Part shown: positions 59,501-62,278 of the stretch, in pieces
Layout: each line of letters starts with the position of its first letter
Numbering within the stretch: the first letter of the stretch is position 1
Assembly (NCBI RefSeq): GCF_001949145.1
Contig: NW_019091368.1
Location: forward strand, 2,923,220 to 2,987,219
DNA from: Acanthaster planci
Taxonomy: Eukaryota > Echinodermata > Asteroidea > Valvatida > Acanthasteridae
Length of the DNA: 64,000 nucleotides
Direction: 5' to 3'
Notes under the pieces: model-generated
Told to the model about the DNA's origin: nothing
The model's input: only the letters and a program-made list of their open reading frames with translations
The model's database searches: none
Position numbers and translations under genes: made by a program

Positions 59501-62278
59501 TGCTGGGTTTTCTTCTGTGGTTTGGTTGTCTCTCTGGGAAACAGTACATTGTTATTAACTGTCTGATATAGTGAGACTGTCTTTCGAACCAGTTTTGATC
59601 ATTTCTTAGTTTTTCAGATCTGCTGGGGTGCGTTGGGCAAACATTTTTACAAGAGGAGGAGAGTCACACTTAAAAGCCACACAAGTCTCAAACATACTTT
59701 TAGATACGGTAATTCTTAACACTCTTTAGGGCTCCTTTGGTTGAACCAACACACTGAAAGTACTACAATGCAAATAAGGAGCACTGTACCACATCAGAGC
59801 CTGAAATTACGGTCGGACATCGGACATTCGAGCACTTACTGTGTTTGTCCGAACAAAATCAAAGATGCTCGGGCAAATTGTCCGACCAACATATCAAAAA
59901 CAGCTCTTAAAATATTAACACAATTTATGTGATTATGGCGTCCGATTTATTGTTTGGTTAGTGTTAGAATTACCTTGATTATGCCCAAGGCATTCATCAG
60001 GGCTGATTGCTCATCACCAGCCCATGTCACCCAGCGCCAAGCTTGTATGAACACACGTGTATGCTTTACTTGCAGACATGAAAACGCCCCGTAATTCTTT
60101 GCGCATTGTAAAATGTACATCATGCTGTCCATCAATGTTCAATTTTCCATGGTAACCCATGCATGACACATAACCTGGATACCGTACTACCAGGCAATAT
60201 GGACTAGTAGTGATTGGCTGCGTTTACGCAGTTCTTCCAGTTCAACCCGAGTGTGGTGCGCGCGCAGTATATTTCTGTATGTGCGATGGGAGTATACCCT
60301 CGTTGACCTGCAGGTTTTACTCCTGCCAAACAGGAGTAGCTCGCTTGAACGCAGCCCTTAGTCACGGCTCAAATGTGCTCCTCAAATTAGACTTTTTCCT
60401 GGTCCCTGTAGTCTGAACAAAAATAATAATGGGGTTGGGGACCCCAACTCTACCTTTTATATAATCTGGCAGATCAAAAGCTTGTAATGGCCGAACAAAA
60501 TTGATTTGATTGTGTTATGACATTTTGTCCGAGCCCTTTTTTGGTCTAATTTCGCACAATGCACACACATGCACCGTTACATGTATTCCATTTCTGTACA
60601 ATTCTTGACATTTTGAAGGGGCAGTCCAATTAAACATTCACTCCAAAGTGCTGAAAAGGTGGGGAACTGGACCTTACTGCACTCCCTTGGTATGATCCCA
60701 CTTTACCCCTCTCTTGACAGCAATGTGGCACTGGGTCACCATACCCCCAGAACTGTGTGTTGGGTTATCAACCATCCAGCCAGAGACACCAAGTTAAGTA
60801 ATTTGACAATACCAGAGCAACATCCCTACTTGCAAGGACTATACACATGTTGAAACGTACATGTAGGTTGTGGGGATTAACTTTAGCTACTCCATCTCCA
60901 CTTTCCTACCAAAAGAATCCGTCCCCTTGAGGCAGCCTGGGCATATTGATTATGTCCCTGTACATGTACTCAGTATGTTGTAACACACAAGTGTGCATGT
61001 ACATGTACTATGATGTTGCTGAACTCCCCACAAATTTGCCCAACGAGTTCAACTATCGAGCAAGGTTCATTGCAGTGCAACATGCACTGAGGCATCGCAT
61101 CCAACTTCCTCCCAAAAATGCAGAGCACTTTCCAAAAAAGCACACATGTGTACGGAAGTCTGCCCAATATCACAGCCATTCCAGCATCCTGACATAACAC
61201 CCACAGGGGTTGAGTGGCCAAATCCTTATTCACCCACAAATCTCCCATTATAGCCCAGCCCCACCAACCACAGGTTGCTGACCCCGAAAAGCCCCTGATT
61301 TGCTGGGCCGAGGTGGACCAGCCGACAGGAAACCACCTCCCCTTTTCTCTGTAACCATACTTTCCCCAGTGATAATAATACCGGAAGAATCAGAGTGAGA
61401 GAAATCGCCCATGTGCTCAGCCCAGCCCGCTGCAGGGCAAATGCTCAATACATCTCTGCTGAACAATGACACGGTTGTCCCAAACCACGAGCAAACACAG
61501 CCAATTGTCACTTGGCTTTCTTGGGGGAGTGAGAGGTCATTTCAAATGGTTACTCAGTTCTGTAAACAGATGAGTGTGTGTGGTGGTCTAATGGCAAGGG
61601 AGATGAATAAGTGTTACATCTCTGGATTGTCGAAATGTTGTAGCTCCTCATACAGCACTGACAAAAGAAAGTTAACAACGCTGTCACTAAAGGAGAGAGG
61701 TTGGAACAACTTCTTGAGGCAGAACTCGCCAGAACACTGTCAACCCCAGGATGTCCAATGTTGACTGTGCACAGATTCTGTTCTCTTAAAGTTTGTTAGG
61801 CTTTGTTTTGTTCTCCCCTCCCCCATCTTATTTCTGCTCATATAAAAACAAACTTAAATTTCACAGAGTCCAAAATCTTACTCCAAGCAATGTTCATCCA
61901 TTTCAATATGTACACATGTACCTACATGTATTACCAACTAACACCAATGGTGATTAACGTACATGGGTTGCAGGTATTGTTAAAAGCTAGTGCACCTCCC
62001 TCCTCTTCCAAAATTCTCCCCTAGTCAACTCCTCCCTTCCCTCTTTCAACAAGAAAACAAAACCCAAAACCAAGAGCATAAGTTCTGCCCACATCTGGGG
62101 CAGGACAGGCAATTATTGTCGTTCAAGTGGCAGAAGGAACAATAAGTAACAGCCAATGTGTACGTTTTACCTTCAGGCTGACAATGACTAACTCCCTGGC
62201 CTGCAGCTCGGCTTCCAGCAGCCCCAGCAGACGGAGCAGGTCGGCCTTGCTGAAGTTCATGATCCCCCTGGATGGTCT
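5180..62278 (-). CDS. CTTNBP2: CTTNBP2 orthologue (cortactin-binding protein 2), whole gene, 20 coding exons
   Basis: This is the gene-level entry; exons follow separately. Twenty minus-strand exons, each with AG acceptor and GT donor, join with matching phase at all 19 junctions into 5049 coding bases (1682 residues plus stop), close to the roughly 1660 residues of the vertebrate protein. Domain order matches the family: CortBP2 coiled coil (about 1-290), Ser/Pro-rich linker (about 290-800) with PPPVPPNKP near 625, ankyrin repeats (about 815-1050), P-loop/AAA-like domain (about 1120-1465) and basic tail. In vertebrates the family binds the cortactin SH3 domain and striatin/PP2A (STRIPAK) complexes and acts on the actin cytoskeleton, notably in dendritic spines. 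The same role here is inferred. The coiled coil also carries CTTNBP2NL-type motifs such as DTAQGDDVTYMLEKERERL, which suggests a pre-duplication gene. Exons 19-20 are assigned by phase and weak similarity and are the least certain part. Confidence 0.92.
5568..6348 (-). other. CTTNBP2 intron 19
   Basis: A 781-base intron between exons 19 and 20. No gene or clear element was seen. Confidence 0.65.
6349..6415 (-). CDS. CTTNBP2: CTTNBP2 probable coding exon 19
   Basis: A 67-base exon after a strong acceptor (long T tract then acag) and before the donor GTCAGT. In the phase left by exon 18 it encodes DLHRSTRSMIPRRVPKSQSK then LT. This resembles the C-terminal KSFLPVPRSK element of vertebrate CTTNBP2. 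It leaves phase 2, exactly what exon 20 needs. It is separated from exon 18 by a 13.1 kb intron that holds three GPCR genes. Read in other phases it could belong to a separate small gene, so the assignment is probable, not certain. Confidence 0.7.
6416..8152. other. CTTNBP2 intron 18, part before GPCR copy 1
   Basis: It holds the presumed promoter and 5' UTR of GPCR copy 1 and a partial copy (about 7175-7255) of the foldback family also seen at 5025 and 44300. A pyrimidine-rich acceptor-like site (cttttcag) about 78 bases before the copy 1 ATG could mark a 5' UTR intron. No other gene was seen. Confidence 0.5.
8153..9289 (+). CDS. Rhodopsin-class (class A) GPCR, copy 1, intronless
   Basis: A single-exon gene of 378 residues, a seven-transmembrane receptor of the rhodopsin class. 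Approximate membrane segments are 32-59, 69-91, 107-135, 157-180, 209-236, 262-287 and 308-326. Family marks seen are N51 (TM1), LAISD with D79 (TM2), C111 at the top of TM3, ERY at 135-137 in place of DRY, W163 (TM4), cysteines 184 and 203 in extracellular loop 2, P216 (TM5) and NPLIY 321-325 (TM7). N17 (NVS) is a possible glycosylation site. TM6 reads FFLCQTP, with Gln at the usual toggle Trp. The overall look is peptide-receptor-like (TRH/neuromedin U type), but the ligand is unknown. It lies antisense within CTTNBP2 intron 18. AATAAA occurs at 9534. Confidence 0.95.
   Translation: MGSGLTSVECSEQDTVNVSQEAVSDWLHSPIDIFMTTVVMSIICSLSLVTNMTFLFVMFRVPALRSDTNICLAHLAISDLLFMILAFGFRMWGYLASPLAFHVPFVSAAGCITFSAFINTVYHVSILLVTGVSFERYLALCHPIKHLQIRGRKRTNRMIGVCWLVGFILALTLVPSAVILNVQCLRWPDNDAYHGYPSSYAYCGAPGPWVIAYAVPLLNLSWLLLLVANNYMYVRIIITLNQRSSKGGVVNNDPSALKIRNQVAKMLVINGVVFFLCQTPYRIFYFSRWICSLAGIPDPLAAVGNGNWIGGVPQYINTMINPLIYGAINKQYRTAFRQAFRCKRCSRTSRATFTTSAKSTAVTHSKEESNQPAESTRL
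9534..9539 (+). terminator. Possible poly(A) signal of GPCR copy 1
   Basis: AATAAA about 245 bases after the stop codon of the copy 1 receptor, in AT-rich sequence. Other AATAAA hexamers follow, so the site actually used is uncertain. Confidence 0.4.
11003..11076 (+). pseudogene. GPCR 3'-end fragment (remnant of a fourth copy)
   Basis: About 74 bases closely match the region around the stop codon of GPCR copy 2 (13088-13164). Both contain a run reading ctcaagagacc, then caagtg.actcactgaatc, then cagactgtgaacacga. No recognisable transmembrane coding sequence precedes it. It looks like the surviving end of a deleted or decayed receptor copy between copies 1 and 2. Confidence 0.75.
12008..13150 (+). 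CDS. Rhodopsin-class (class A) GPCR, copy 2, intronless
   Basis: A single-exon gene of 380 residues, paralogue of the receptors at 8153 and 15968. It starts MGSGASSGECSEQDTFNISE, and this N-terminus (MGxG..S.ECS.Q.T.N.S) is shared by all three. The N-terminal NIS and NLT sites could be glycosylated. Class A marks are LALADLL in TM2, C110, ERY 134-136, CWLVGF in TM4, NPLIYG 322-327, and FFLCQTP in TM6 without the usual Trp. It ends TSELTESRL. Upstream sequence shows no TATA box. Part of TM6-TM7 is nucleotide-identical to copy 3 over 119 bases, far above the similarity elsewhere. Ligand unknown. Confidence 0.95.
   Translation: MGSGASSGECSEQDTFNISEEEVNAWLYTTTDSFIITVTIPTIWCLVLIANLTFLFVTFRVRTLRTDTNIYLAHLALADLLYVSLASIKTLWLYAASPVAHHSFANSVQCFTYYTVVNTGYFASIALVTMVSFERYLALCHPMKHLKIRGRRRTYRMVAICWLVGFLFSMSTTMGNSVGTVHCLHWPDDEKYEDHPSSRAYCGPVTPWAKNYTRPLLNVPWLIAMIANTYMYVHIILALNKRTGDDGLARNNPNAIQLRNQVAKMLVVNGAVFFLCQTPFRIFSMAEWICSLAEIPNPMSAALGRNTRWISSIPQYINGMINPLIYGAMNRMYRTALRQAFHCQRWPGQRGTTSHVIHSVKSHAQTQETSATSELTESRL
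13151..15967. other. Spacer between GPCR copies 2 and 3
   Basis: AT-rich. It holds an AATAAA at 13720 that may serve copy 2, a short duplicated segment (cagatgaaaacataaacac at about 13815 and 14163) and a tRNA-like SINE fragment at 14834-14910. No other gene was seen. Confidence 0.5.
14834..14910 (-). repeat. Possible tRNA-derived SINE fragment
   Basis: On the minus strand it reads gtcggtggttaagac, then gatgtcgtaggttggaatcc. These resemble the A-box region and B-box end of a tRNA-derived SINE. The spacing and sequence do not fit a functional tRNA, and no cloverleaf could be drawn with confidence. Confidence 0.4.
15968..17182 (+). CDS. Rhodopsin-class (class A) GPCR, copy 3, intronless, long C-tail
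   Basis: A single-exon gene. An in-frame ATG at 15923 would give 419 residues, but the start at 15968 (ccaccATGg, MGAGITSGECSKQETVNISQ) aligns with both paralogues and has a better context, giving 404 residues. Seven membrane segments are at positions like copy 1, with LALADLL, ERY 135-137, CWMAG in TM4, FFLCQTP in TM6 (Gln at the toggle position) and NPLIYG. The C-terminus is about 24 residues longer than in copy 2, because a small insertion near the ancestral stop shifts the frame past the conserved TGA. AATAAA occurs at 17890. Ligand unknown. Confidence 0.95.
   Translation: MGAGITSGECSKQETVNISQEKASEWLYSTTDTFLIAVIIPTLWCLALITNMTFLLVTLRVRTLRSETNYYLAHLALADLLYVSLASAITWWSYTASPLASHFPFVNSAQCIISSTFVNTGYFASIVLVTMVSFERYLALCHPMKHRQIRGQRRTYRIVAICWMAGCLLSVSITMENTVQTMECLLWPDDDSYQSYPSIRVYCGPVAPWITNYTHPLQNVPWLVATVANTHMYLCIILTLNKRTSDNDLANNDPNASQIRNQVAKILVVNGTVFFLCQTPYRIFSMAEWICSLAEIPNPMSAALGRNTRWISSIPQYINGMINPLIYGAMNRAYRAAFRQAFRCNCQSRSQHTASPTVRSEKSQNKARQKTHEQTESLHPDCELGDLSTLGINAIVGPTNDVSL
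17183..19260. other. CTTNBP2 intron 18, part after GPCR copy 3
   Basis: It contains the presumed 3' UTR of GPCR copy 3, the truncated foldback element at 18321-18520 and a minus-strand open frame at 19036-19316 that could be an alternative last exon of CTTNBP2. No other gene was seen. Confidence 0.5.
18321..18520. repeat. Truncated copy of foldback (MITE-like) element
   Basis: It begins gggccaatttcatagagct and continues cttaagcac, matching the terminal inverted repeat of the element at 26861-27102. It shares interior motifs (aatttgcttaagc, aagcaaggttttttgtgcttaa). The outer part of the right terminal repeat is missing. Confidence 0.75.
19036..19316 (-). other. Possible alternative last exon of CTTNBP2
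   Basis: After a good acceptor (tatttattttgtag) the sequence is open for about 93 codons in the phase left by exon 18, ending at a stop. Its first residues (CACSKQQPVLELGSSTQAG) resemble the end of exon 18 (ASKRQSALDLDSQHAG). No AATAAA was seen close downstream, and the rest of the frame resembles nothing known, so it may be a chance reading frame in a duplicated segment. Confidence 0.3.
19261..19530 (-). repeat. Diverged tandem copies of the 3' end of CTTNBP2 exon 18
   Basis: Three diverged copies of the exon 18 3' end lie downstream of it, with core aagcagac/gcaaacagcag positions near 19292, 19412 and 19514 against 19592 in the exon. In the exon frame they read ASKRQSALDLDSQHA (exon), TSKQQYISDLDDRHK, MAAKSSLLGK and CSKQQPVLELGSSTQA. 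The nearest copy keeps the donor gtaggaggc; another has gtgaga. They may be exon-duplication relics or alternative exons. Confidence 0.6.
19561..19752 (-). CDS. CTTNBP2: CTTNBP2 coding exon 18 (basic Ser-rich tail)
   Basis: Residues 1468-1531, phase 1 to phase 1. It begins EADDYMSSFRGVNELLAQL and continues with a Ser/Lys/Arg-rich stretch (KTNSLKRSPRRSKSLDRNKS) ending DLDSQHA. Family members have a comparable short conserved FKGG segment and then a basic Ser-rich tail. The acceptor follows a long pyrimidine tract (ctggtttgctag) and the donor is GCAG|GTAGGAGG. Diverged copies of its 3' end lie just downstream (see repeat entry 19261-19530). Confidence 0.87.
20064..20227 (-). CDS. CTTNBP2: CTTNBP2 coding exon 17
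   Basis: Residues 1413-1467, phase 2 to phase 1. WNHAIAPQIEDTL matches family WNGVIAPRVQEAI, and LYVLLQRAVFPGCPF matches LSILLNKAVLHGCPL. This ends the conserved AAA-like region. The acceptor is ttccctcgtag and the donor GTAGGA. Confidence 0.95.
20592..20885 (-). CDS. CTTNBP2: CTTNBP2 coding exon 16
   Basis: Residues 1315-1412, phase 2 to 2. QHCFRWVQLHHDREP matches family QQHFRWVQLRWDGEP, YLLRRLV matches FLRRKVV, and KPALLGPRHFRACPV matches TPEALLGPKYFLSCPV. It is the most conserved segment of the C-terminal half, with high GC and clear codon-level constraint. The acceptor is ctgcgtacag and the donor GTGAGA. Confidence 0.96.
21210..21432 (-). CDS. CTTNBP2: CTTNBP2 coding exon 15 (Walker B-like)
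   Basis: Residues 1241-1314, phase 1 to phase 2. FPILVIDNLDKSTLPGVLSD corresponds to family IIIILENLEKSSLSELLRD and forms a Walker B-like strand ending in Asp (about residue 1261). The following residue is Asn rather than the Glu usual in AAA+ ATPases. HLHPECTFICTMDKS corresponds to the next strand (YYFHENCFLMGTIAKA), in the place of sensor 1. The donor is GTATTT. Confidence 0.95.
21946..22045 (-). CDS. CTTNBP2: CTTNBP2 coding exon 14
   Basis: Residues 1208-1240, phase 0 to phase 1. It encodes TKQHQLNLKSTIHHIALHSK and then MNQQDLTKLLCSK. This aligns with the family segment of a polar strand followed by a SKEQLLDLF-type helix between Walker A and Walker B. The acceptor is ttcttccaaag and the donor GTATAT, a weaker donor. 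Confidence 0.87.
22668..22754 (-). CDS. CTTNBP2: CTTNBP2 coding exon 13 (Walker A)
   Basis: Residues 1179-1207, phase 0 to 0. IEQYKSVVFYGPAGTGKTLL contains a complete Walker A motif (GxxGxGKT, about residues 1189-1196), then ASRLAEYVK. The family equivalent is VEQYHNVIFHGPEG..., where mammals, as I recall, lack the lysine and threonine. The protein here could therefore bind nucleotide. The acceptor is gtttctgcag and the donor GTAAAT. Confidence 0.95.
23110..23282 (-). CDS. CTTNBP2: CTTNBP2 coding exon 12 (start of P-loop domain)
   Basis: Residues 1121-1178, phase 1 to 0. NLQWSPGKG aligns with family NVPWSVGQS, VVVHLCGIDAGRLDQLAYET aligns with [20 protein letters not shown], and LIPTATLQNYVRL with MIPLQMMQNYLRL. 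This is the segment just before the nucleotide-binding fold. The acceptor is ttaatctgtag and the donor GTAAGT. Confidence 0.93.
23928..24042 (-). CDS. CTTNBP2: CTTNBP2 coding exon 11 (acidic linker)
   Basis: Residues 1083-1120, phase 0 to phase 1. It encodes an acidic segment (DLEGYARLKSEPDNESDEG, then NAGSIDSYVAG) with little similarity to vertebrates. The call rests on phase compatibility on both sides, a clean acceptor (gtatatcag) and donor (GTAGGT), and the lack of stops. Confidence 0.8.
24185..24264 (-). CDS. CTTNBP2: CTTNBP2 coding exon 10
   Basis: Residues 1056-1082, phase 1 to 0. It encodes QLTVRPGMTWTTFDRCMASV, corresponding to the family [21 protein letters not shown] motif between the ankyrin and AAA-like regions. 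The linker before it is shorter than in vertebrates. The acceptor is ctatgtcgcag and the donor GTAATA. Confidence 0.82.
24509..24602. repeat. Small foldback element in CTTNBP2 intron 9
   Basis: Inverted arms gggcgattcacgaaag (from about 24517) and cttttgtgaatcgcctg (ending 24600) flank about 50 bases. This is consistent with a short non-autonomous element or hairpin. No clear target duplication was seen. Confidence 0.5.
24766..24883 (-). CDS. CTTNBP2: CTTNBP2 coding exon 9 (end of ankyrin domain)
   Basis: Residues 1017-1055, phase 0 to phase 1. ECLEVLCNYGDLNLDARDKW and TPIDVSIDSCKEFFSNL align with the family segment NCLEILCRHGGLEPERRDK...DVATDDCKHLLENL that closes the ankyrin domain. The acceptor is ttcatttcag and the donor TTAG|GTAATG. 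Confidence 0.94.
25543..25752 (-). CDS. CTTNBP2: CTTNBP2 coding exon 8 (ankyrin repeats 5-6)
   Basis: Residues 947-1016, phase 0 to 0. GGWTPLHCAAKYSHAECLQI matches family [20 protein letters not shown], and LLYHAYP matches LLMYHRIP. After a short insert, EGWTAAHVAASTGQK matches REGWTAAHIAASKGFK. The long loop between the two repeats is a family hallmark. The donor is taken as AAAAA|GTAGGT. Confidence 0.95.
26291..26441 (-). CDS. CTTNBP2: CTTNBP2 coding exon 7 (ankyrin repeats 3-4)
   Basis: Residues 896-946, phase 2 to phase 0. It encodes CLSALLDRDCNLCTPDSLGW followed by YPLHWAAANGHAECVRILID, a near-consensus ankyrin repeat, ending DCVTK. The acceptor is ccctcaccag and the donor GTAATG. Confidence 0.94.
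26861..27102. mobile_element. Foldback/MITE element with perfect 30-base terminal inverted repeats
   Basis: A 242-base element in CTTNBP2 intron 6. It starts gggccaatttcatagagctg followed by cttaagcaca and ends with the exact reverse complement of those 30 bases. The interior also folds back (aatttgcttaagcagg / gcgcttaaagcaa). It has no coding capacity, and a truncated relative lies at 18321. I found no convincing target-site duplication, so the superfamily is undetermined. Confidence 0.88.
27146..27245 (-). CDS. CTTNBP2: CTTNBP2 coding exon 6 (ankyrin repeats 2-3)
   Basis: A 100-base exon, residues 863-895, phase 1 to phase 2. It encodes DCLELLLDLGGDANIARTDG, then VTPLHSAAGQGHAG, the second half of one ankyrin repeat and the first half of the next. 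The acceptor is catccacag and the donor GTGAGT. Confidence 0.92.
27937..28122 (-). CDS. CTTNBP2: CTTNBP2 coding exon 5 (ankyrin repeats 1-2)
   Basis: Residues 801-862, phase 1 to phase 1. After a short linker it encodes SSPLHLAAVEGDTATICRLI, the first ankyrin helix pair, then GSTPVHAAAEHGQLG, the start of the second. The acceptor is ctgtcttgcag and the donor TTAG|GTGAGG. Confidence 0.93.
31082..31187. repeat. Inverted repeat / hairpin
   Basis: Arms agaggttgtgcatggctgcc and ggctaccgtgcacaacctct are near-perfect reverse complements separated by about 60 bases. This could be a small foldback element. Confidence 0.6.
31341..31410 (+). repeat. Dispersed repeat, copy A
   Basis: It contains tgtccaaatcaactggctat, then ggcttggagtagcacatac and ctatgggaa. 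The same series of motifs is found inverted at 50711-50789. Confidence 0.6.
33965..35906 (-). CDS. CTTNBP2: CTTNBP2 coding exon 4 (coiled coil and proline-rich linker)
   Basis: This is the largest exon, 1942 bases and residues 154-800, entering in phase 0 and leaving in phase 1. It starts LEFERAQQKKLEKETKRS and continues the coiled coil to about residue 290, including the family signature SEFDIEREQLRAKLNREE near residue 250. The rest is a predicted disordered Ser/Pro/Thr-rich linker. RGTPPPVPPNKP near residue 625 aligns with the conserved PPPIPPKKP of the vertebrate proteins and fits the cortactin-type SH3 ligand class. The donor GAAG|GTAAAT at 33964 precedes an in-frame stop a few codons into the intron, so splicing is needed to reach the ankyrin exons. 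Confidence 0.95.
35907..38197 (-). other. CTTNBP2 intron 3
   Basis: A 2.3 kb intron with no gene seen. A 26-base unit (atgctctagatagattc.tg...) is repeated in tandem about twice near 37027-37080. Confidence 0.6.
38198..38305 (-). CDS. CTTNBP2: CTTNBP2 coding exon 3
   Basis: It encodes residues 118-153, phase 0 to 0. The stretch DTAQGDDVTYMLEKERERL is almost the same as in vertebrate CTTNBP2NL (DTAEGDDVTYMLEKERERL), which makes this one of the strongest orthology markers in the gene. The exon is coiled coil throughout. The acceptor is cttgatcag and the donor GTAAAA. Confidence 0.95.
38306..40705 (-). other. CTTNBP2 intron 2
   Basis: A 2.4 kb intron with no gene or clear element seen. Confidence 0.6.
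40706..40966 (-). CDS. CTTNBP2: CTTNBP2 coding exon 2
   Basis: It encodes residues 31-117 in phase 0 to phase 0. It starts AERVKLLRPAG and includes RYTLANPYTALGRDL, equivalent to the family RYG.....DP..ALQRDF segment. A low-complexity Asp/Ser/Asn/Glu insert follows, then a helical stretch starting ALACLEAMVAKHKKAEAEM that corresponds to the family LSILEAVMAHCKKMQERM. The acceptor is ccccacccag and the donor GTAAGG. GC content is visibly higher than in the flanking introns. Confidence 0.93.
42425..42618. mobile_element. Foldback (MITE-like) element
   Basis: The left end is tccatgtgaaagtg and the right end is its exact reverse complement cactttcacatgga. Similarity of the arms continues inwards (tcggtcatg / cgtgaccga, and cgagaaaaaac / ttttctcg). 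It is 194 bases long and non-coding. Confidence 0.75.
44300..44460. repeat. Foldback repeat family, copy in intron 1
   Basis: Outer arms gttcggtattc and gaaatactgaac are inverted. The interior matches the copy at 5025-5150 (gtgctttgttctc, cctatcaacgcagcc). A partial third copy at about 7175-7255 shares gttcccgag and aaataccgaactggctcatt. Confidence 0.65.
49668..49823. mobile_element. MITE with about 52-base inverted repeats, possibly hAT-type
   Basis: The left arm starts agacctgccaacatgcccta and the right arm ends with its near reverse complement taccgcaaggttggcaggtct-like sequence; the arms pair over about 52 bases with few mismatches. Both sides are flanked by cccctgc (49661-49667 and 49824-49830). 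With one more base each side this would be a 7/8 match, as expected for an 8-base target duplication. It is non-coding. Confidence 0.75.
50711..50789 (-). repeat. Dispersed repeat, copy B (inverted relative to copy A)
   Basis: On the minus strand it reads tgtccaaatcacgtggctac, ggcttgaaattacacac, then ctatgggaac and ccgctactatag. The order matches copy A at 31341-31410. Confidence 0.6.
55395..55572 (+). repeat. Imperfect tandem duplication, unit about 95 bases
   Basis: The block ggatttgttttacacata...tttaaaaagccaatg...cccccactgttttcaca is followed by ggttttgtgttacacata...tttaaaaaaaccaatg...ccccacactgtttgcaca. There are two units with moderate divergence. Confidence 0.7.
56730..56905. repeat. 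TACATGTA-rich palindromic block
   Basis: Many overlapping TGTACATGTACA-type palindromes occur in under 180 bases. The same motif is scattered through the whole window (for example 39781, 42184, 45661, 61001, 63113). Confidence 0.75.
58224..58296. promoter_or_regulatory. Cluster of GGATTA/TAATC sites, candidate enhancer
   Basis: GGATTA occurs at 58224, 58249 and 58283, with AGATTA at 58291 and TAATCA at 58235, all within 73 bases. GGATTA/TAATCC is the core recognised by K50 homeodomain proteins such as Otx and Goosecoid. Function is inferred from density only. Confidence 0.4.
60216..60356. repeat. Possible foldback element
   Basis: Ends ggctgcgttta and cttgaacgcagcc are inverted. The interior includes the palindrome ctcctgccaaacaggag. 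No certain target duplication was seen. Confidence 0.45.
62171..62260 (-). CDS. CTTNBP2: CTTNBP2 coding exon 1 (N-terminus)
   Basis: It encodes residues 1-30, beginning MNFSKADLLRLLGLLEAEL and continuing QARELVIVSLK. This matches the conserved N-terminal helix of the CortBP2 domain (LSK.EL...L.ILEGELEARDLVIEALK in the family). The ATG at 62260 was chosen because it aligns with the family start. A good acceptor (pyrimidine tract then acacag) lies at 62279, and the six codons between it and the ATG are open. The exon therefore probably starts at 62278 with short 5' UTR, and an upstream non-coding exon should exist outside or near the window edge. It ends in phase 0 at GTAAAA. Confidence 0.88.

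Larger units (their letters stand above)
40967..62170 (-). other. CTTNBP2 intron 1 (21.2 kb)
   Basis: The longest intron. Open frames are all short and unrecognised on both strands. It holds foldback elements (42425, 44300, 49668, 60216), a tandem duplication (55395), a TACATGTA-rich block (56730) and a GGATTA cluster (58224). Such long first introns often carry enhancers; that role here is inferred. Confidence 0.7.

Noticed and set aside
60216-60420. Possible tRNA or structured RNA around the paired ends at 60.2-60.4 kb
   Set aside because: No cloverleaf or known fold; the inverted ends fit a foldback element better.
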